From Nesterenkonia sp. (GTDB lineage Bacteria > Actinomycetota > Actinomycetes > Actinomycetales > Micrococcaceae): a DNA stretch of 64,000 nt. How positions within the stretch are numbered: the first letter of the stretch is position 1; every line of letters begins with the position of its first letter. The notes below the pieces were generated by a model, which was not told the DNA's origin, did not search any database, and saw nothing but the letters and a program-made list of their open reading frames with translations. The translations under genes and the position numbers were made by a program. This document shows, one piece after another, positions 17,516-26,747 of the stretch. The stretch covers positions 1-64,000 of the forward strand of contig NZ_JAJUJJ010000004.1 of assembly GCF_029265375.1 (NCBI RefSeq), read 5' to 3'.

Positions 17516-17522
17516 TGCTGGT

Positions 17523-18488
17523 GTGAACGCGACGACGAGCGGCCCGCAGCTGCCCTGGACCGAGGATCCACACCGGACCGGCGAGCCTATGCAGGTGCAG
17601 CTGCCGCTGCCGGGTGCCAGCTGCCGGGCGGCAGTATGGCGCTACCGGCCCACCCGAAGCCCCGGCGCTGCTGCCCATTCCGGCCGGCGGCTGCCGCGGC
17701 TGCTGATGATCCACGGATTCCGCGGCGATCATCACGGCATGCAGCTGGTGGTCGATGCGCTGGCGGAGTTCGAGGTCTTCGTCCCCGATCTGCCCGGCTT
17801 CGGCGCCACGCCCGCTGTGGTGGATGCCGCCGGGCGGCCGGTGGAGCATTCGGTGCAGCTCTACGCCCAGGTGGTCGCTGCCTTGGCCGATGCCTTGGAG
17901 CTGGGGGAAGAGGATGTGCTCACCGGCCACTCCTTCGGCACTATCATCACCTCCGCCCACGCCGCCCAGTCCCCGAGCCGGTGGGCGGGGCTGGTGCTCA
18001 GCGCCCCGATCAGCAACTCGGTGTTCTCCGGCACCCAGCTGCCCGGAGCCGCCGTCGTGGAACTGTACTACCAGCTCAGCCGGCTGCTGCCGGCCCGAGC
18101 CGCCGATGCGCTGCTGCGCTCCCAAACCGTGATGGAGGTGACCAATCTCACCATGGGTGTGGAGTGGGATGCGCCGCTGGCGGCCTTCGTGCGCGATCAG
18201 CACCGGCGCTACTTCGGCGGCTATGCCGACCGCGCCACGCTGCTGCAGGCCTATCGCGCCTCCAGCAGGCACACTGTGGCTGACTACGCCGAGGGGCTGC
18301 AGCTGCCGGTGCTGCTGCTGCCCGGAGCCAAGGATCAGCTGAGCAGCCCGCAGGGACGACGTCGGCTCCTGGCTCGTCTGCCGCAGGGCCGGATGGAGAC
18401 GCTGCGCGGCACCGGACACTTGGTGCACTATGAGAAGCCTGCGCAGCTGGCGCGGGCCGTCCGGCGCTTCATCGCGCAGCTGGGGTGA
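17523..18488 (+). CDS. Alpha/beta-fold hydrolase
   Basis: A 321-residue cytosolic alpha/beta hydrolase. The oxyanion element MIHGFRGDHHGM, the nucleophile elbow GHSFG, and the C-terminal LPGAKDQL and GTGHLVHYEKP (acid and histidine of the triad) are all present. The family includes esterases, lipases and C-C bond hydrolases, and the substrate is not apparent. GTG 17523 is preferred over an ATG at 17493 because a TAGGCT box lies seven bases upstream and no ribosome site exists. It is divergent from leuS and convergent with priA, with seven bases between stops. Confidence 0.85.
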   Translation: MNATTSGPQLPWTEDPHRTGEPMQVQLPLPGASCRAAVWRYRPTRSPGAAAHSGRRLPRLLMIHGFRGDHHGMQLVVDALAEFEVFVPDLPGFGATPAVVDAAGRPVEHSVQLYAQVVAALADALELGEEDVLTGHSFGTIITSAHAAQSPSRWAGLVLSAPISNSVFSGTQLPGAAVVELYYQLSRLLPARAADALLRSQTVMEVTNLTMGVEWDAPLAAFVRDQHRRYFGGYADRATLLQAYRASSRHTVADYAEGLQLPVLLLPGAKDQLSSPQGRRRLLARLPQGRMETLRGTGHLVHYEKPAQLARAVRRFIAQLG

Positions 18489-18495
18489 GTCCGGT

Positions 18496-20505
18496 TCAGA
18501 ACTGCAGGCTGGCGACGTCGTCTACGGCGATGCGCAGCCCCCGCTCCCCCGGGTTCGGCGCTGCGCTGGCGGTGCGCCGGGCGCGGCGGATCTCTGCCAG
18601 CACATCTGCGGCCTGGGCGTAGCTGAAGAACAGCAGCCAGCGATGTGTGCCCTCCTCGGCGGGGGCGGGGCCGACCCAGCGCAGACCCTCTGGCAGCTGC
18701 ACGCGGCCGATCAGTTCTTCGGCGTCGGCGCGGGAGCCGGTGATGCTGAGCATGCGTGAGGCCGGGGGCAGTCCCAGCTCCAGGCGCCGGTACAGCTCGG
18801 TGCGGGCGTAGCCCACCGGATCCCAGCGCACCAGGGCGCCGGTGAGCTCCTCATTCTCCGCGGTGACCACCACCGTTCCGGAGCGGGCCGGATCCTCACT
18901 GTGGGGGCGCACCAGGGAGGCGGCGCGGAACCAGCGGGCCAGCACCCGCCGCGGCACGTCCAGTCCTTCGCGGGCCAGCTGCGCGTCCCCGTCGAGCAGC
19001 AGCGCGGCGGCATAGCCCTCAGCCGGTATGGGCTCCACCCCGGGGGTGCTGACCACCAGTGCGGGTGCGGCGCCCACTGAGGCCACCGGCTGGTCCCCGG
19101 TGGAGGAGATCACCGGCGTGTTGGGGAAGGCTCGACCCAGCTCCTGGGCGGTGCGGTCAGCCCCGCGGGCGGCGGCCCGGAAGCTGGTGGCTGAGCATTC
19201 CGGGCAGCGATGCCGCCGGTGGTGCAGTCCGCACCAGCGGCACTGCAGGGCGTGGGACTGGGTGTAGTGCGGCGGCAGCATCAGCGGCCCGTGGCAGTCC
19301 GGACAGCGCTGCTTGGCCCGGCATGCCTCGCAGACCACCGCCGGGACGAACCCGGTGCGGCCGACCTGCACCAGCACCGGCCCGTGCTCCAGGGCCTCCC
19401 GCGCGGCCCGGTAGGCGGTGTGGGGCATCCGCGCCCGGTGTGCGGTGGGGTCCCGCTCCTGGGTGTAGGAATCAGCGGTGGCGCGCACCAGCGGTGCTGC
19501 GGCTCGGCGCTGCCGGGGAGCCGGAGTCTCATCGGTGAGCCATCCGCGCTCCACCAGCCGTTGGACCTCCAGGCTGCGGGAGGTGGAGACGAACAGGATC
19601 CCGGCCCCGGTCTGCACGGCGCGCAGCAGTGCGACTTCGCGGGCGTGGTGATACGGCGCCCGGGGCTCGGCAAGGCTGGGGTCGTCGTCGTCGAGCATGA
19701 CGATCAGATGCGGTGCCGGAACCGGCGCGAAGACCGCCGACCGGGTGCCCACGGCAACGCGGGCGTGGCCGTAGCGCAGCCGCAGGTAGGACCGGTAGCG
19801 GGGCGTGGGCCCCATCTCCGCGCTCAGCCGCGCCACAGTCTCGGCCGGGAGCTGCTCCTCCAGGGCTGCGGCCACCTGGTCCACATCCCGCTGGTTGGGG
19901 ACCACCACCACGGCGTCTCCGCCGTGGTGAAGGCACTGCTTCACAGCGCCGCGTATGATCTCCGCCGCGCTGGAATCACCGTATCCGCGCAGGGCCAGCT
20001 GGGTGCGCCGCGGCCCGGGCTGCTCGACCCTGCGGGCCGGCGGCGGATTCAGCTCGGCGAACTCCTTCTCCACACGGGCGGCCCGGGCGGGCACCGCGGC
20101 GCGCAGCACATCAGCGGTGACCCCGGCGTAGCGCTGCGCCACCTGTTCGGCCAGCTGCAAGATCTCCTGGCTGACCACCGGCAGCGGGGAGATCACCTTG
20201 GAGATCAGGCTCAGCCGCGCCGGGGTGGAGGACTGCTGGGCCCGGGAGACCACGATCCCGGCCAGCTCACGGCCGGAGAAGCGCACCTTCACCCGGCAGC
20301 CGGGCTGAACCGCCTGGTGCATCTCCTCCGGGACCGCATAGTCGAAGGGCCGGTCCAGATGCGGCACGGCGGTCTCCAGGAGCACCTGGGCTACCGGAGA
20401 TTCGGCGGCGGCTCCTGCCGGCATCGCCGGCGGCGGGGCCGGAGCCAGGGAATCCAGCAGCGCAGGCTGCTGCTCCTGGGCACGCTCCGGCGGTTTATCG
20501 GTCAT
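18496..20505 (-). CDS. priA: PriA-like primosomal protein N-prime, helicase motifs lost
   Basis: A 669-residue homologue of the replication restart protein PriA. The N-terminal DNA 3-prime-end-binding domain (VAQVLLETAVPHLDRPFDYAVP) and the zinc-binding Cys cluster (CEACRAKQRCPDC, then CRWCG and CPEC) are intact. The ATPase is degenerate: the Walker A position reads ALRGYGDSSAAE with no GKT, and the DEAH position reads MLDDDDPS. This loss is known for actinobacterial PriA, so the protein probably works as a loader scaffold and not as a helicase. ATG 20505 is chosen because similarity begins there and a TAGCAT box lies seven bases upstream; the frame stays open upstream to 20982 without family similarity. 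Confidence 0.9.
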   Translation of the reverse strand: MTDKPPERAQEQQPALLDSLAPAPPPAMPAGAAAESPVAQVLLETAVPHLDRPFDYAVPEEMHQAVQPGCRVKVRFSGRELAGIVVSRAQQSSTPARLSLISKVISPLPVVSQEILQLAEQVAQRYAGVTADVLRAAVPARAARVEKEFAELNPPPARRVEQPGPRRTQLALRGYGDSSAAEIIRGAVKQCLHHGGDAVVVVPNQRDVDQVAAALEEQLPAETVARLSAEMGPTPRYRSYLRLRYGHARVAVGTRSAVFAPVPAPHLIVMLDDDDPSLAEPRAPYHHAREVALLRAVQTGAGILFVSTSRSLEVQRLVERGWLTDETPAPRQRRAAAPLVRATADSYTQERDPTAHRARMPHTAYRAAREALEHGPVLVQVGRTGFVPAVVCEACRAKQRCPDCHGPLMLPPHYTQSHALQCRWCGLHHRRHRCPECSATSFRAAARGADRTAQELGRAFPNTPVISSTGDQPVASVGAAPALVVSTPGVEPIPAEGYAAALLLDGDAQLAREGLDVPRRVLARWFRAASLVRPHSEDPARSGTVVVTAENEELTGALVRWDPVGYARTELYRRLELGLPPASRMLSITGSRADAEELIGRVQLPEGLRWVGPAPAEEGTHRWLLFFSYAQAADVLAEIRRARRTASAAPNPGERGLRIAVDDVASLQF

Positions 20506-20512
20506 AGTCCCG

Positions 20513-20518
20513 ATGCTA
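20513..20518 (-). promoter_or_regulatory. priA -10 box
   Basis: TAGCAT on the minus strand, followed by CGGGACT and the ATG at 20505. The element is almost identical to the one in front of pyrD (62890-62895). Confidence 0.5.
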
Positions 20519-20598
20519 CGCGGCCCCCCGGACGACTGGCAGAATTGCTTCCGGCGTTCGCCCCGGAGAGTACCCCCAGCGCACAGGAGGCAGACTGC

Positions 20599-21513
20599 AT
20601 GAGCATCGATATCGGCGTCGTGGTCACTGACACCTACCGTCCCGGCGACGGCGATCGCGACACCGCGCCGCTGATCGCCGCTCTCCGAGCCCGCGGGATC
20701 ACCGCTGAACCGGTGGTCTGGCATGCCTGGGACCCGCGGCGCGACGGCGGCTTCCGCATGCTGGTGCTGCGCACCCCGTGGGACTACTCGGAGCGGGAGG
20801 AGGAGTTCCGGGCCTGGCTTCAGCAGGCTGGGCAGGTCTGCGACGTGCAGAACCCGCCGCAGCTGGTGCGCTGGAATCTGGACAAGGTCTACTTGAAGCA
20901 GCTGCAGCAGGCCGGGGTGGCCACTGTGCCCACGGACTGGGCGGCCGATCAGTCGCAGCTGACCGAGGCTCTGGTCGGTCACGGCCAGCAGTGGGTGGTG
21001 GTCAAGCCCACGATCTCAGCCGGTGCGCTGAACACCGGACTGCTGCGGGCTGATTCCGCCGAGGCGCGGGATCTGGGCCGCCGCATCCTGGACCGGGGCC
21101 GCACGGTGATGGTGCAGCCGGAGGTGCCCGAGCTCTCGGCCGGGAGGGAGAAGGCGCTGTACTTCATCGACGGGGTCTTCACCCATGCGATCGCCAAAGG
21201 AGCCCTGCTGGCCCGCGGGGGCGGCTTCCGCGGCGGCAGCTACCAGGAGGATCCGCAGCCGGTGGAGGCCTCGCCGGCCGAGCAGGCCTTCGGCGTCCAG
21301 GTGCTGAATGCCTGTGCCGCGGCCGCCGGCACACCGGTGCCGCTCTACGGGCGGATCGATGTGGTCTCCACTGCCGAATGGGGCACCGTGCTGCTGGAGG
21401 CAGAGCTGTTCGAGCCAGCGCTGAACCTGCACCGGGCGCCGCATGCCGCCGTCGCACTGGCTGAGGCAGTCAGCAGGCGGTTGGAACAGTCGGCAGCGCA
21501 GCCGGTGGGCTGA
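20599..21513 (+). CDS. ATP-grasp domain protein of unknown substrate
   Basis: A 304-residue ATP-grasp enzyme: N-terminal PreATP-grasp region, then QWVVVKPTISAGALNTG (ATP-binding Lys and glycine-rich loop), MVQPEVPEL, GRIDVV and LLEAELFEPALNL, where the acidic and Asn residues bind Mg-ATP. Such enzymes join a carboxylate to an amine or thiol through an acyl phosphate; proteins of this subgroup are close to those annotated as RimK-like or glutathione-synthetase-like. An AGGAGG at 20585-20590, eight bases before the ATG, sets the start. It is divergent from priA; there is no operon partner to suggest the substrate. Confidence 0.8.
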   Translation: MSIDIGVVVTDTYRPGDGDRDTAPLIAALRARGITAEPVVWHAWDPRRDGGFRMLVLRTPWDYSEREEEFRAWLQQAGQVCDVQNPPQLVRWNLDKVYLKQLQQAGVATVPTDWAADQSQLTEALVGHGQQWVVVKPTISAGALNTGLLRADSAEARDLGRRILDRGRTVMVQPEVPELSAGREKALYFIDGVFTHAIAKGALLARGGGFRGGSYQEDPQPVEASPAEQAFGVQVLNACAAAAGTPVPLYGRIDVVSTAEWGTVLLEAELFEPALNLHRAPHAAVALAEAVSRRLEQSAAQPVG

Positions 21514-21581
21514 GCCGGGCTGCTGCTGCACCGCTGGGCAGCGGCCGCGGGTCGCAGCGGAGTTCTGCGGCGGTGCCATGA

Positions 21582-22147
21582 TTCTGGCTGCCTCGGGTCG
21601 CTGATGCCGCTGAGGTGATTGGGGTGGAGCCGGATGAGCGCCTGCTGCGGGCCGCTCGAGCGCGTCCCGGCGCAGCGCGCGTGCTGCACGGATCCGCAGA
21701 GCATATTCCGCTGCCTGATGCCAGTGTGGATGTGGTGCATGCGCGCTTCGCCTACTTCTTTCCCAGTGAGGGGTTCAGCCCCCAGCCCGGTCTTGATGAA
21801 GTGGCCCGGGTGCTGCGGCCGGGAGGCCGGCTGGTGGTGATCGACAATGACCATGAGGTCGGAGAGTTCGCCCAGCTGCTGGCGGCCAGCGCCCCGGCGG
21901 CAGCTCAGGGCCGCGGCAGCTCTCCCACCCGCTGGTGGGCTGAGCGCGGTGCGCAGACCGTGAGCGTGCTCAGCGGCTGGCAGTTTCAGTCCCGCCGGGA
22001 TTCGAGCGGGTGCTGCACCTGGAGTTCCCCGCGCAGCTGGCACAGAGGTGGCTGGATGAGCATCCGCGGCGGCTGGGCCTGAGCTACGGGTATCTGCTGC
22101 ACATCTGGACCGCACCCGGCGGTGAGAGTGCAGTGCGCAGCGGGTAG
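21582..22147 (+). pseudogene. Decayed class I SAM-dependent methyltransferase
   Basis: Frame 21582-22000 reads EVIGVEPDERLL, then VDVVHARFAYFF, then DEVARVLRPGGRLVVIDND, which are motifs II to IV of a methyltransferase, but the SAM-binding glycine-rich motif I is missing: an in-frame TGA at 21579 cuts the N-terminus. Around 21990-22005 the reading shifts by one base (net loss of one base) into a frame encoding GFERVLHLEFPAQLAQRWLD and ending at TAG 22145-22147. Both lesions mean that no full enzyme is made. The gene ends five bases from the convergent metK stop. Confidence 0.7.
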
Positions 22148-22152
22148 GCGGC

Positions 22153-23346
22153 TTAAGCGCCGAAGAAGTCTTTGAGCTGCTGCACGCGGTTGAGCTGCTC
22201 CCAAGGGAACTGCGTATGGCCGAAATGACCGTTGGTGGCCGTCTGGCTGTAGATGGGGCGTTTCAGGTCCAGCTCCTCGATGATGCCCAGGGGCCTGAGG
22301 TCGAAGACCTCGCGGATCGCTGAGGAGATCTGGACCGGGTCCACCGTCTCCGTTCCGAAGGTCTCCACATAGATGCCGACAGGCTGGGCCCGTCCGATGG
22401 CGTAGGCGATCTGGATCTCGGCGCGGTCGGCCAGCCCGGCGGCCACCACATTCTTGGCCACCCACCGCATGGCATAGGCGGCCGAGCGGTCCACCTTGGA
22501 GGGGTCCTTGCCGGAGAACGCTCCGCCTCCGTGCCGGGCGAATCCGCCGTAGGTGTCCACGATGATCTTCCGGCCGGTCAGCCCGGCGTCGCCCACCGGA
22601 CCGCCGATCACGAACGGCCCAGACGGATTGATGATCTCCTGGACCGCTCCCAGCTCCAGCCCCGAGGCGGCCACCACCGGTTTGATGACTGCTTCGGAGA
22701 TATCGGCCTGCAGCTGGGCCTGCGAGGTCTCGGCAGTGTGTTGGCTGGAGACCACCACGGTGTCCAGGGTCACCGGCGCGTCGCCGTCGTAGCCGACGGT
22801 GACCTGGGTCTTGCCGTCGGGCCGCAGATACTCCAGCTCACCGGACTGCCGAACCTCTGTGAGCCGGGCGGAGAGCCGGTGGGCCAGCGCGATGGGGGTG
22901 GGCATATAGGTGTCGGTCTCGTTGGTGGCATAGCCGAACATGATGCCCTGGTCACCGGCTCCCTGGGCGTCGCGCGGATCGGTGGCGCCGTCGCGCGCCT
23001 CCAGGGAGTGGAAGACGCCGCCGGCGATGTCGGAGGACTGCTGACCGATGCTGATGGAGACGCCGCAGCGAGCGCCGTCGAAACCGTTGGCCGAGGAGTC
23101 GTAGCCGATGCCCAGCAGGGTCTGCCGCACAATCTGGGGGATCTCCACATAGCCGTCAGTGGTGACCTCACCGGCCACGTGCATCAGGCCGGTGGTGGTC
23201 AGCGCCTCCACTGCTACCCGGGAGTCAGGGTCCACGCGCAGCAGGGCGTCGAGGATGCTGTCGGAGACCTGGTCACAGATCTTGTCCGGGTGTCCGATGG
23301 TCACCGACTCCGAGGAGAACAGTCGCAGCGAGTCTGAAGTGGTCAC
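22153..23346 (-). CDS. metK: S-adenosylmethionine synthetase
   Basis: A 397-residue MAT enzyme making S-adenosylmethionine from ATP and methionine. Seen are [20 protein letters not shown] at the N-terminus, [13 protein letters not shown] in the middle and [19 protein letters not shown], the phosphate-binding loop. The GTG start at 23346 lies six bases after a TAGGAT box, so the mRNA is probably leaderless and leaves no room for a SAM riboswitch. Its 3-prime end faces the methyltransferase remnant. Confidence 0.96.
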   Translation of the reverse strand: MTTSDSLRLFSSESVTIGHPDKICDQVSDSILDALLRVDPDSRVAVEALTTTGLMHVAGEVTTDGYVEIPQIVRQTLLGIGYDSSANGFDGARCGVSISIGQQSSDIAGGVFHSLEARDGATDPRDAQGAGDQGIMFGYATNETDTYMPTPIALAHRLSARLTEVRQSGELEYLRPDGKTQVTVGYDGDAPVTLDTVVVSSQHTAETSQAQLQADISEAVIKPVVAASGLELGAVQEIINPSGPFVIGGPVGDAGLTGRKIIVDTYGGFARHGGGAFSGKDPSKVDRSAAYAMRWVAKNVVAAGLADRAEIQIAYAIGRAQPVGIYVETFGTETVDPVQISSAIREVFDLRPLGIIEELDLKRPIYSQTATNGHFGHTQFPWEQLNRVQQLKDFFGA

Positions 23347-23352
23347 CGGCTC

Positions 23353-23358
23353 ATCCTA
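23353..23358 (-). promoter_or_regulatory. metK -10 box
   Basis: TAGGAT on the minus strand six bases before the metK GTG at 23346. The 176 bases beyond it to the next gene (23359-23534) hold no recognised riboswitch. Confidence 0.5.
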
Positions 23359-23534
23359 TCCCCGCCGGCCACCGCCGCAGCAGCCGTGGTGTCACAGAGC
23401 GTAGCCGGCAGGCTGCACGCATCGGCAGCTCTGTGAAGTGGACAGCGGGCAGTTCTCCTGGTTCTGTGGACGGCGATGAAATACGTCAGTGGCTGCGCGA
23501 GCGCAGCGGCCACACGGCACAGGAGGCAAGCCCG

Positions 23535-23972
23535 ATGAGCTACACCCCGCCGGAGGTCGCATTCTGCACGCCCATTCCGATCCGCTGGTCGGATCAAGAC
23601 TTGAACGGGCATGTCAATAACGCCCGCGCCCTGACGCTGGTGGAGGAGGCCAGGATCAGCGCCTCGGCACACTGGGCAGGCGGCACCTCGGCTCACCGGC
23701 ATCTGCCCCGCGTGGTGCGCACAATGACTATGGACTTCCAGCGGCCCATTCACTATCCGGACGCACTGGAGGCCTATGTGTGGGTCACCAGGATCGGCAG
23801 CACCTCCTACACCGTCCACCACGATCTGGTCCAGAATGAGCAGCTGTGCCTGAGCTGCGACGCCGTGATCGTCCTGCTGGATCCGGACACGCAGCAACCC
23901 ACCCAGATACCCGAGGGGCTGCGCACCATCCTGGCTGCCGCCCTCTCCCACGATGCGAGAGGCCGACGATGA
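23535..23972 (+). CDS. Acyl-CoA thioesterase (4HBT hotdog fold), second copy
   Basis: A 145-residue hotdog thioesterase with the active-site motif SDQDLNGHVNN (residues 19-29, catalytic Asp22). AGGAGG at 23521-23526, eight bases before the ATG, fixes the start. Its stop overlaps the acyl-CoA dehydrogenase start (ATGA at 23969-23972), so the two act together, probably in acyl-CoA breakdown. It resembles the copy at 6030-6467 in length and motif. Confidence 0.87.
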   Translation: MSYTPPEVAFCTPIPIRWSDQDLNGHVNNARALTLVEEARISASAHWAGGTSAHRHLPRVVRTMTMDFQRPIHYPDALEAYVWVTRIGSTSYTVHHDLVQNEQLCLSCDAVIVLLDPDTQQPTQIPEGLRTILAAALSHDARGRR

Positions 23973-25174
23973 CATCCGTTATGGAGCACCCGGACTATTT
24001 CCTGCTCGACGAAGGACTCACGGCGCAGGAGACCCAGCTGCGGGACGCTGTGCGCAGCTTCGGCAATGAGCATGTGCTCCCGGTGATCAACGAGTACTGG
24101 GAGCGGGCCGAGTTCCCGGAGCCGATCCTTGGCCCGCTGGCCGAGCTCGGCATCATCGGGGGCTTCATCCCGGGCTACGGCTGTCCCGGTCTGTCCCGAC
24201 GCGCGGCTGGGGTGGTCGCCCGGGAGATGGGGCGGATCGACGGTTCGGTCAACACCTTTCTGGGGGTGCATTCCAATCTCTGCATGGGCACGATCTACAT
24301 GCTCGGCAATGAGGAGCAGCGCAGCCGGTGGCTGCCGGAGATGGCGCAGCTGAAGCGCACCGGTGCCTTCGCCCTGACCGAACCCACGCACGGCTCTGAC
24401 TCGGTCTCCCTGGAGACCTCGGCCCGCAAGGAAGGCGATGCCTGGGTGCTCAATGGGCACAAACGCTGGATCGGCAACGGCCATGCCGCCGACGTGGTGA
24501 CCATCTTCGCCCGCGACGAGGCCGATTCCCAGGTCAAGGCCTTCGTGCTGGAGCGCCAGGCGGACGGCTCCTATCCCGAAGGCTATCGGCCCGAAGTCAT
24601 CACTGGGAAAGTGGGCAAGCGGTCCATCAACCAGGCCGATATCGTCATCGAGAACCTCAGGATCCCGTCCGAAAACCGGCTGGCCGACTGCAGCAGCTTC
24701 AAGGACGTCAACAGGCTCCTGCGCGCCACCCGCGGCGGGGCTTCCTCGGAGGCCGTCGGCCACGGGATGGCGGCTTTCGAGATCGCTGCGGAGTATGCGC
24801 TCAACCGTGAGCAGTTCGGCGCTCCGATCGGCAGCTATCAGCTGATCCAGGAGAAGCTGGCCACTATGCTCTCCGATCTGACGTCCATGCAGCTGATGTG
24901 CACCCGGATGGCCGTGCTGGCCGAGGACGGCCGGCTCACCGACGGGATGGCCTCTTTGGTGAAGATGACCACCTCGCGCAAGGCGCTGTCGATGTGCCGG
25001 CAGAGCCGGGACATCCTGGCCGGCAATGGTCTGCTGCTGGAGAACCACATCGCCCGGCACCTGACCGATATGGAGGTGGTCTCCACCTACGAGGGCACCG
25101 ATTCCATGCAGGCGCTGATTGTGGGCCGGGACATCACAGGCACGTCTGCCTTCACCCGGACCGCGCGCCGCTGA
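23969..25174 (+). CDS. Acyl-CoA dehydrogenase, glutaryl-CoA dehydrogenase-like
   Basis: A 401-residue flavoenzyme with the ACAD fold. Landmarks are GAFALTEPTHGSDS, the FAD- and substrate-binding RKEGDAWVLNGHKRWIGNG, EYALNREQFGAPIGSYQ, and the C-terminal TYEGTDSMQALIVGRDITG with the probable catalytic Glu375. The YEGT context and length match glutaryl-CoA dehydrogenases, which oxidise and decarboxylate glutaryl-CoA to crotonyl-CoA in lysine and tryptophan breakdown. Other short-chain acyl-CoA substrates cannot be ruled out. The start overlaps the upstream thioesterase stop. No electron-transfer flavoprotein gene is in view. Confidence 0.8.
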   Translation: MTSVMEHPDYFLLDEGLTAQETQLRDAVRSFGNEHVLPVINEYWERAEFPEPILGPLAELGIIGGFIPGYGCPGLSRRAAGVVAREMGRIDGSVNTFLGVHSNLCMGTIYMLGNEEQRSRWLPEMAQLKRTGAFALTEPTHGSDSVSLETSARKEGDAWVLNGHKRWIGNGHAADVVTIFARDEADSQVKAFVLERQADGSYPEGYRPEVITGKVGKRSINQADIVIENLRIPSENRLADCSSFKDVNRLLRATRGGASSEAVGHGMAAFEIAAEYALNREQFGAPIGSYQLIQEKLATMLSDLTSMQLMCTRMAVLAEDGRLTDGMASLVKMTTSRKALSMCRQSRDILAGNGLLLENHIARHLTDMEVVSTYEGTDSMQALIVGRDITGTSAFTRTARR

Positions 25175-25188
25175 CGGGCGGTCCGCGC

Positions 25189-26433
25189 TCAGCTGCCCAG
25201 CAGCCGGCTCAGAGTGCTGATGACGGCTGCTGCGGCCTGCTGCTTCGTTCCAGCAACGTGTTCGGCATGCTGCCCGGCCAGCCGGTCTTTGACGGAGTCG
25301 GCGGCCAGAATGTGAATCTCTGTGGAGTCCTGGCCGAATACCAGGTTCTCCCCCACCCTGTTGAGCACCAGCAGATCGCAGCCTTTGCGCTGCAGCTTCT
25401 GCTGGGCCAGCTGCAGCGGGTCGGTGGTCTCATCGCCGGTCTCAGCGGCGAAGCCGACGATCACTGCCGGCCCGCCGGTCTGGGAGCGCCGGGAGACGAC
25501 GTCGGCCAGGATGTCCGGGTTCCGGGTCAGTGTGATGGTCGGGCTGGCGCCGTCGTCGGTCTTCTTGATCTTCGCCGCCGCGTAGTCAGCGGGGCGGAAA
25601 TCGGCGACGGCGGCGGCCATGATCAGTGCATCAGCTCGCTCAGTCTCCACCCGCACCGCCTGGTGCAGCTGCTCCGCGGTCTCGATGCGCACCACCTCGG
25701 CGCCCTGCAGCTCCGGGCCCAGCGGTGCGTCCATGGATCCGGCGATCAGGGTCACCTCGGCCCCAGCCTGCAGCGCCGCCTGGGCCAGCGCCATCCCCTG
25801 CTTTCCGGAGGACCGGTTGCCCAGGTAGCGGACCGGGTCAAGAGGCTCGCGGGTGCCGCCGGCAGTGACCACTACGCGGCGTCCTGTCAGCTCGCCGGTT
25901 TCGCCCGCCGCACTGAGCAGCTGGTCGATGCGGGCCTTGATCTGTTCCGGCTCGGGGAGTCTGCCGGGGCCCGAATCCGCGCCGGTGAGCCGGCCGACCG
26001 CCGGGTCCATCACCTCCAGGCCGCGGGCGCGCAGCTGCCTCACGTTCTCCGCAGTGGCCGGGTTCTGCCACATTTCGGTGTGCATGGCCGGGGCCAGCAG
26101 CACCGGCGCCTGGGTGGCCAGCAGCGTGGAGGTCAGCAGGTCATCAGCCATGCCGGCGCGGGCCTTGGCCAGCAGGTCGGCGGTGGCCGGGGCGACAACC
26201 ACCAGGTCGGCCTCCTGCCCCAGGCGGACGTGGCGCACTTCGTCCACGCCGGAGAACACGCTGGTGGTCACTGGGCGCCCGCTGATCGCCTCCCAGGTGG
26301 CGCGTCCCACGAACTGCAGGGAGGCTTCTGTGGGAATGACGTCCAGCTGGTGGCCGTCCTCTGTCAGCAGCCGTGCCAGATGCACGGCTTTATAGGCGGC
26401 GATGCCGGCGGAGACACCTAGGACGATGCGCAT
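25189..26433 (-). CDS. coaBC: Bifunctional CoaBC (phosphopantothenoylcysteine decarboxylase/synthase)
   Basis: A fusion enzyme of coenzyme A synthesis. The N-terminal CoaC flavoprotein shows LGVSAGIAAYKA and LAPAMHTEMWQNPAT (PAMN-like element); the C-terminal CoaB begins near TGRRVVVTAGGTREPLDPVRY and contains SSGKQGMALA. The preferred start is ATG 26433 (MRIVLGVS), nine bases after AGAGG; an ATG at 26442 lies directly against that site. It is the last gene of the mihF-gmk-rpoZ-coaBC group. Its stop is 14 bases from that of the convergent dehydrogenase. Confidence 0.95.
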   Translation of the reverse strand: MRIVLGVSAGIAAYKAVHLARLLTEDGHQLDVIPTEASLQFVGRATWEAISGRPVTTSVFSGVDEVRHVRLGQEADLVVVAPATADLLAKARAGMADDLLTSTLLATQAPVLLAPAMHTEMWQNPATAENVRQLRARGLEVMDPAVGRLTGADSGPGRLPEPEQIKARIDQLLSAAGETGELTGRRVVVTAGGTREPLDPVRYLGNRSSGKQGMALAQAALQAGAEVTLIAGSMDAPLGPELQGAEVVRIETAEQLHQAVRVETERADALIMAAAVADFRPADYAAAKIKKTDDGASPTITLTRNPDILADVVSRRSQTGGPAVIVGFAAETGDETTDPLQLAQQKLQRKGCDLLVLNRVGENLVFGQDSTEIHILAADSVKDRLAGQHAEHVAGTKQQAAAAVISTLSRLLGS

Positions 26434-26472
26434 TCGGTCCATCCTCTCGCCGGGCCGCCGGAGCGGGCAGGC

Positions 26473-26739
26473 TCAGGCAGCCTCGTCGGCGGCCGGCTGC
26501 TTCTGAACCAGCAGGTCCTCGTTGATCTCACGCAGCGCGATGGACAGCGGCTTCTCATTGAGCTTGGTCTCCACCAGGGGACCGATGTGCTCGAAGAGCC
26601 CCTCGTGCAGCTGCGCATAGTAGTTGTTGATCTGGCGCGCCCGCTTCGCGGCGAAGAGCACCAGCGCGTACTTGGAGTCGGCCTTCTTCACCAGGTCGTC
26701 GATCGGCGGGTCGATGATGCCTTCGAGCTGCTCAGTCAC
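26473..26739 (-). CDS. rpoZ: RNA polymerase omega subunit
   Basis: An 88-residue omega subunit with the family core [20 protein letters not shown] and [10 protein letters not shown]. It assists assembly of the beta-prime subunit into RNA polymerase. It lies between gmk (8 bases upstream) and coaBC, the usual bacterial order. Confidence 0.95.
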   Translation of the reverse strand: MTEQLEGIIDPPIDDLVKKADSKYALVLFAAKRARQINNYYAQLHEGLFEHIGPLVETKLNEKPLSIALREINEDLLVQKQPAADEAA

Positions 26740-26747
26740 AAATGTCC

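Noticed and set aside
17417-17522. T-box or leucine leader peptide before leuS
   Set aside because: No T-box sequence, no Leu codon run; only a single hairpin.
19210-20598. N-terminal extension of the ATP-grasp gene in the same open frame
   Set aside because: It is antisense to priA; an AGGAGG at 20585-20590 and family length place the start at 20599.
23347-23534. SAM riboswitch upstream of metK
   Set aside because: The metK start is six bases from a -10 box, leaving no leader, and no conserved riboswitch core was seen.
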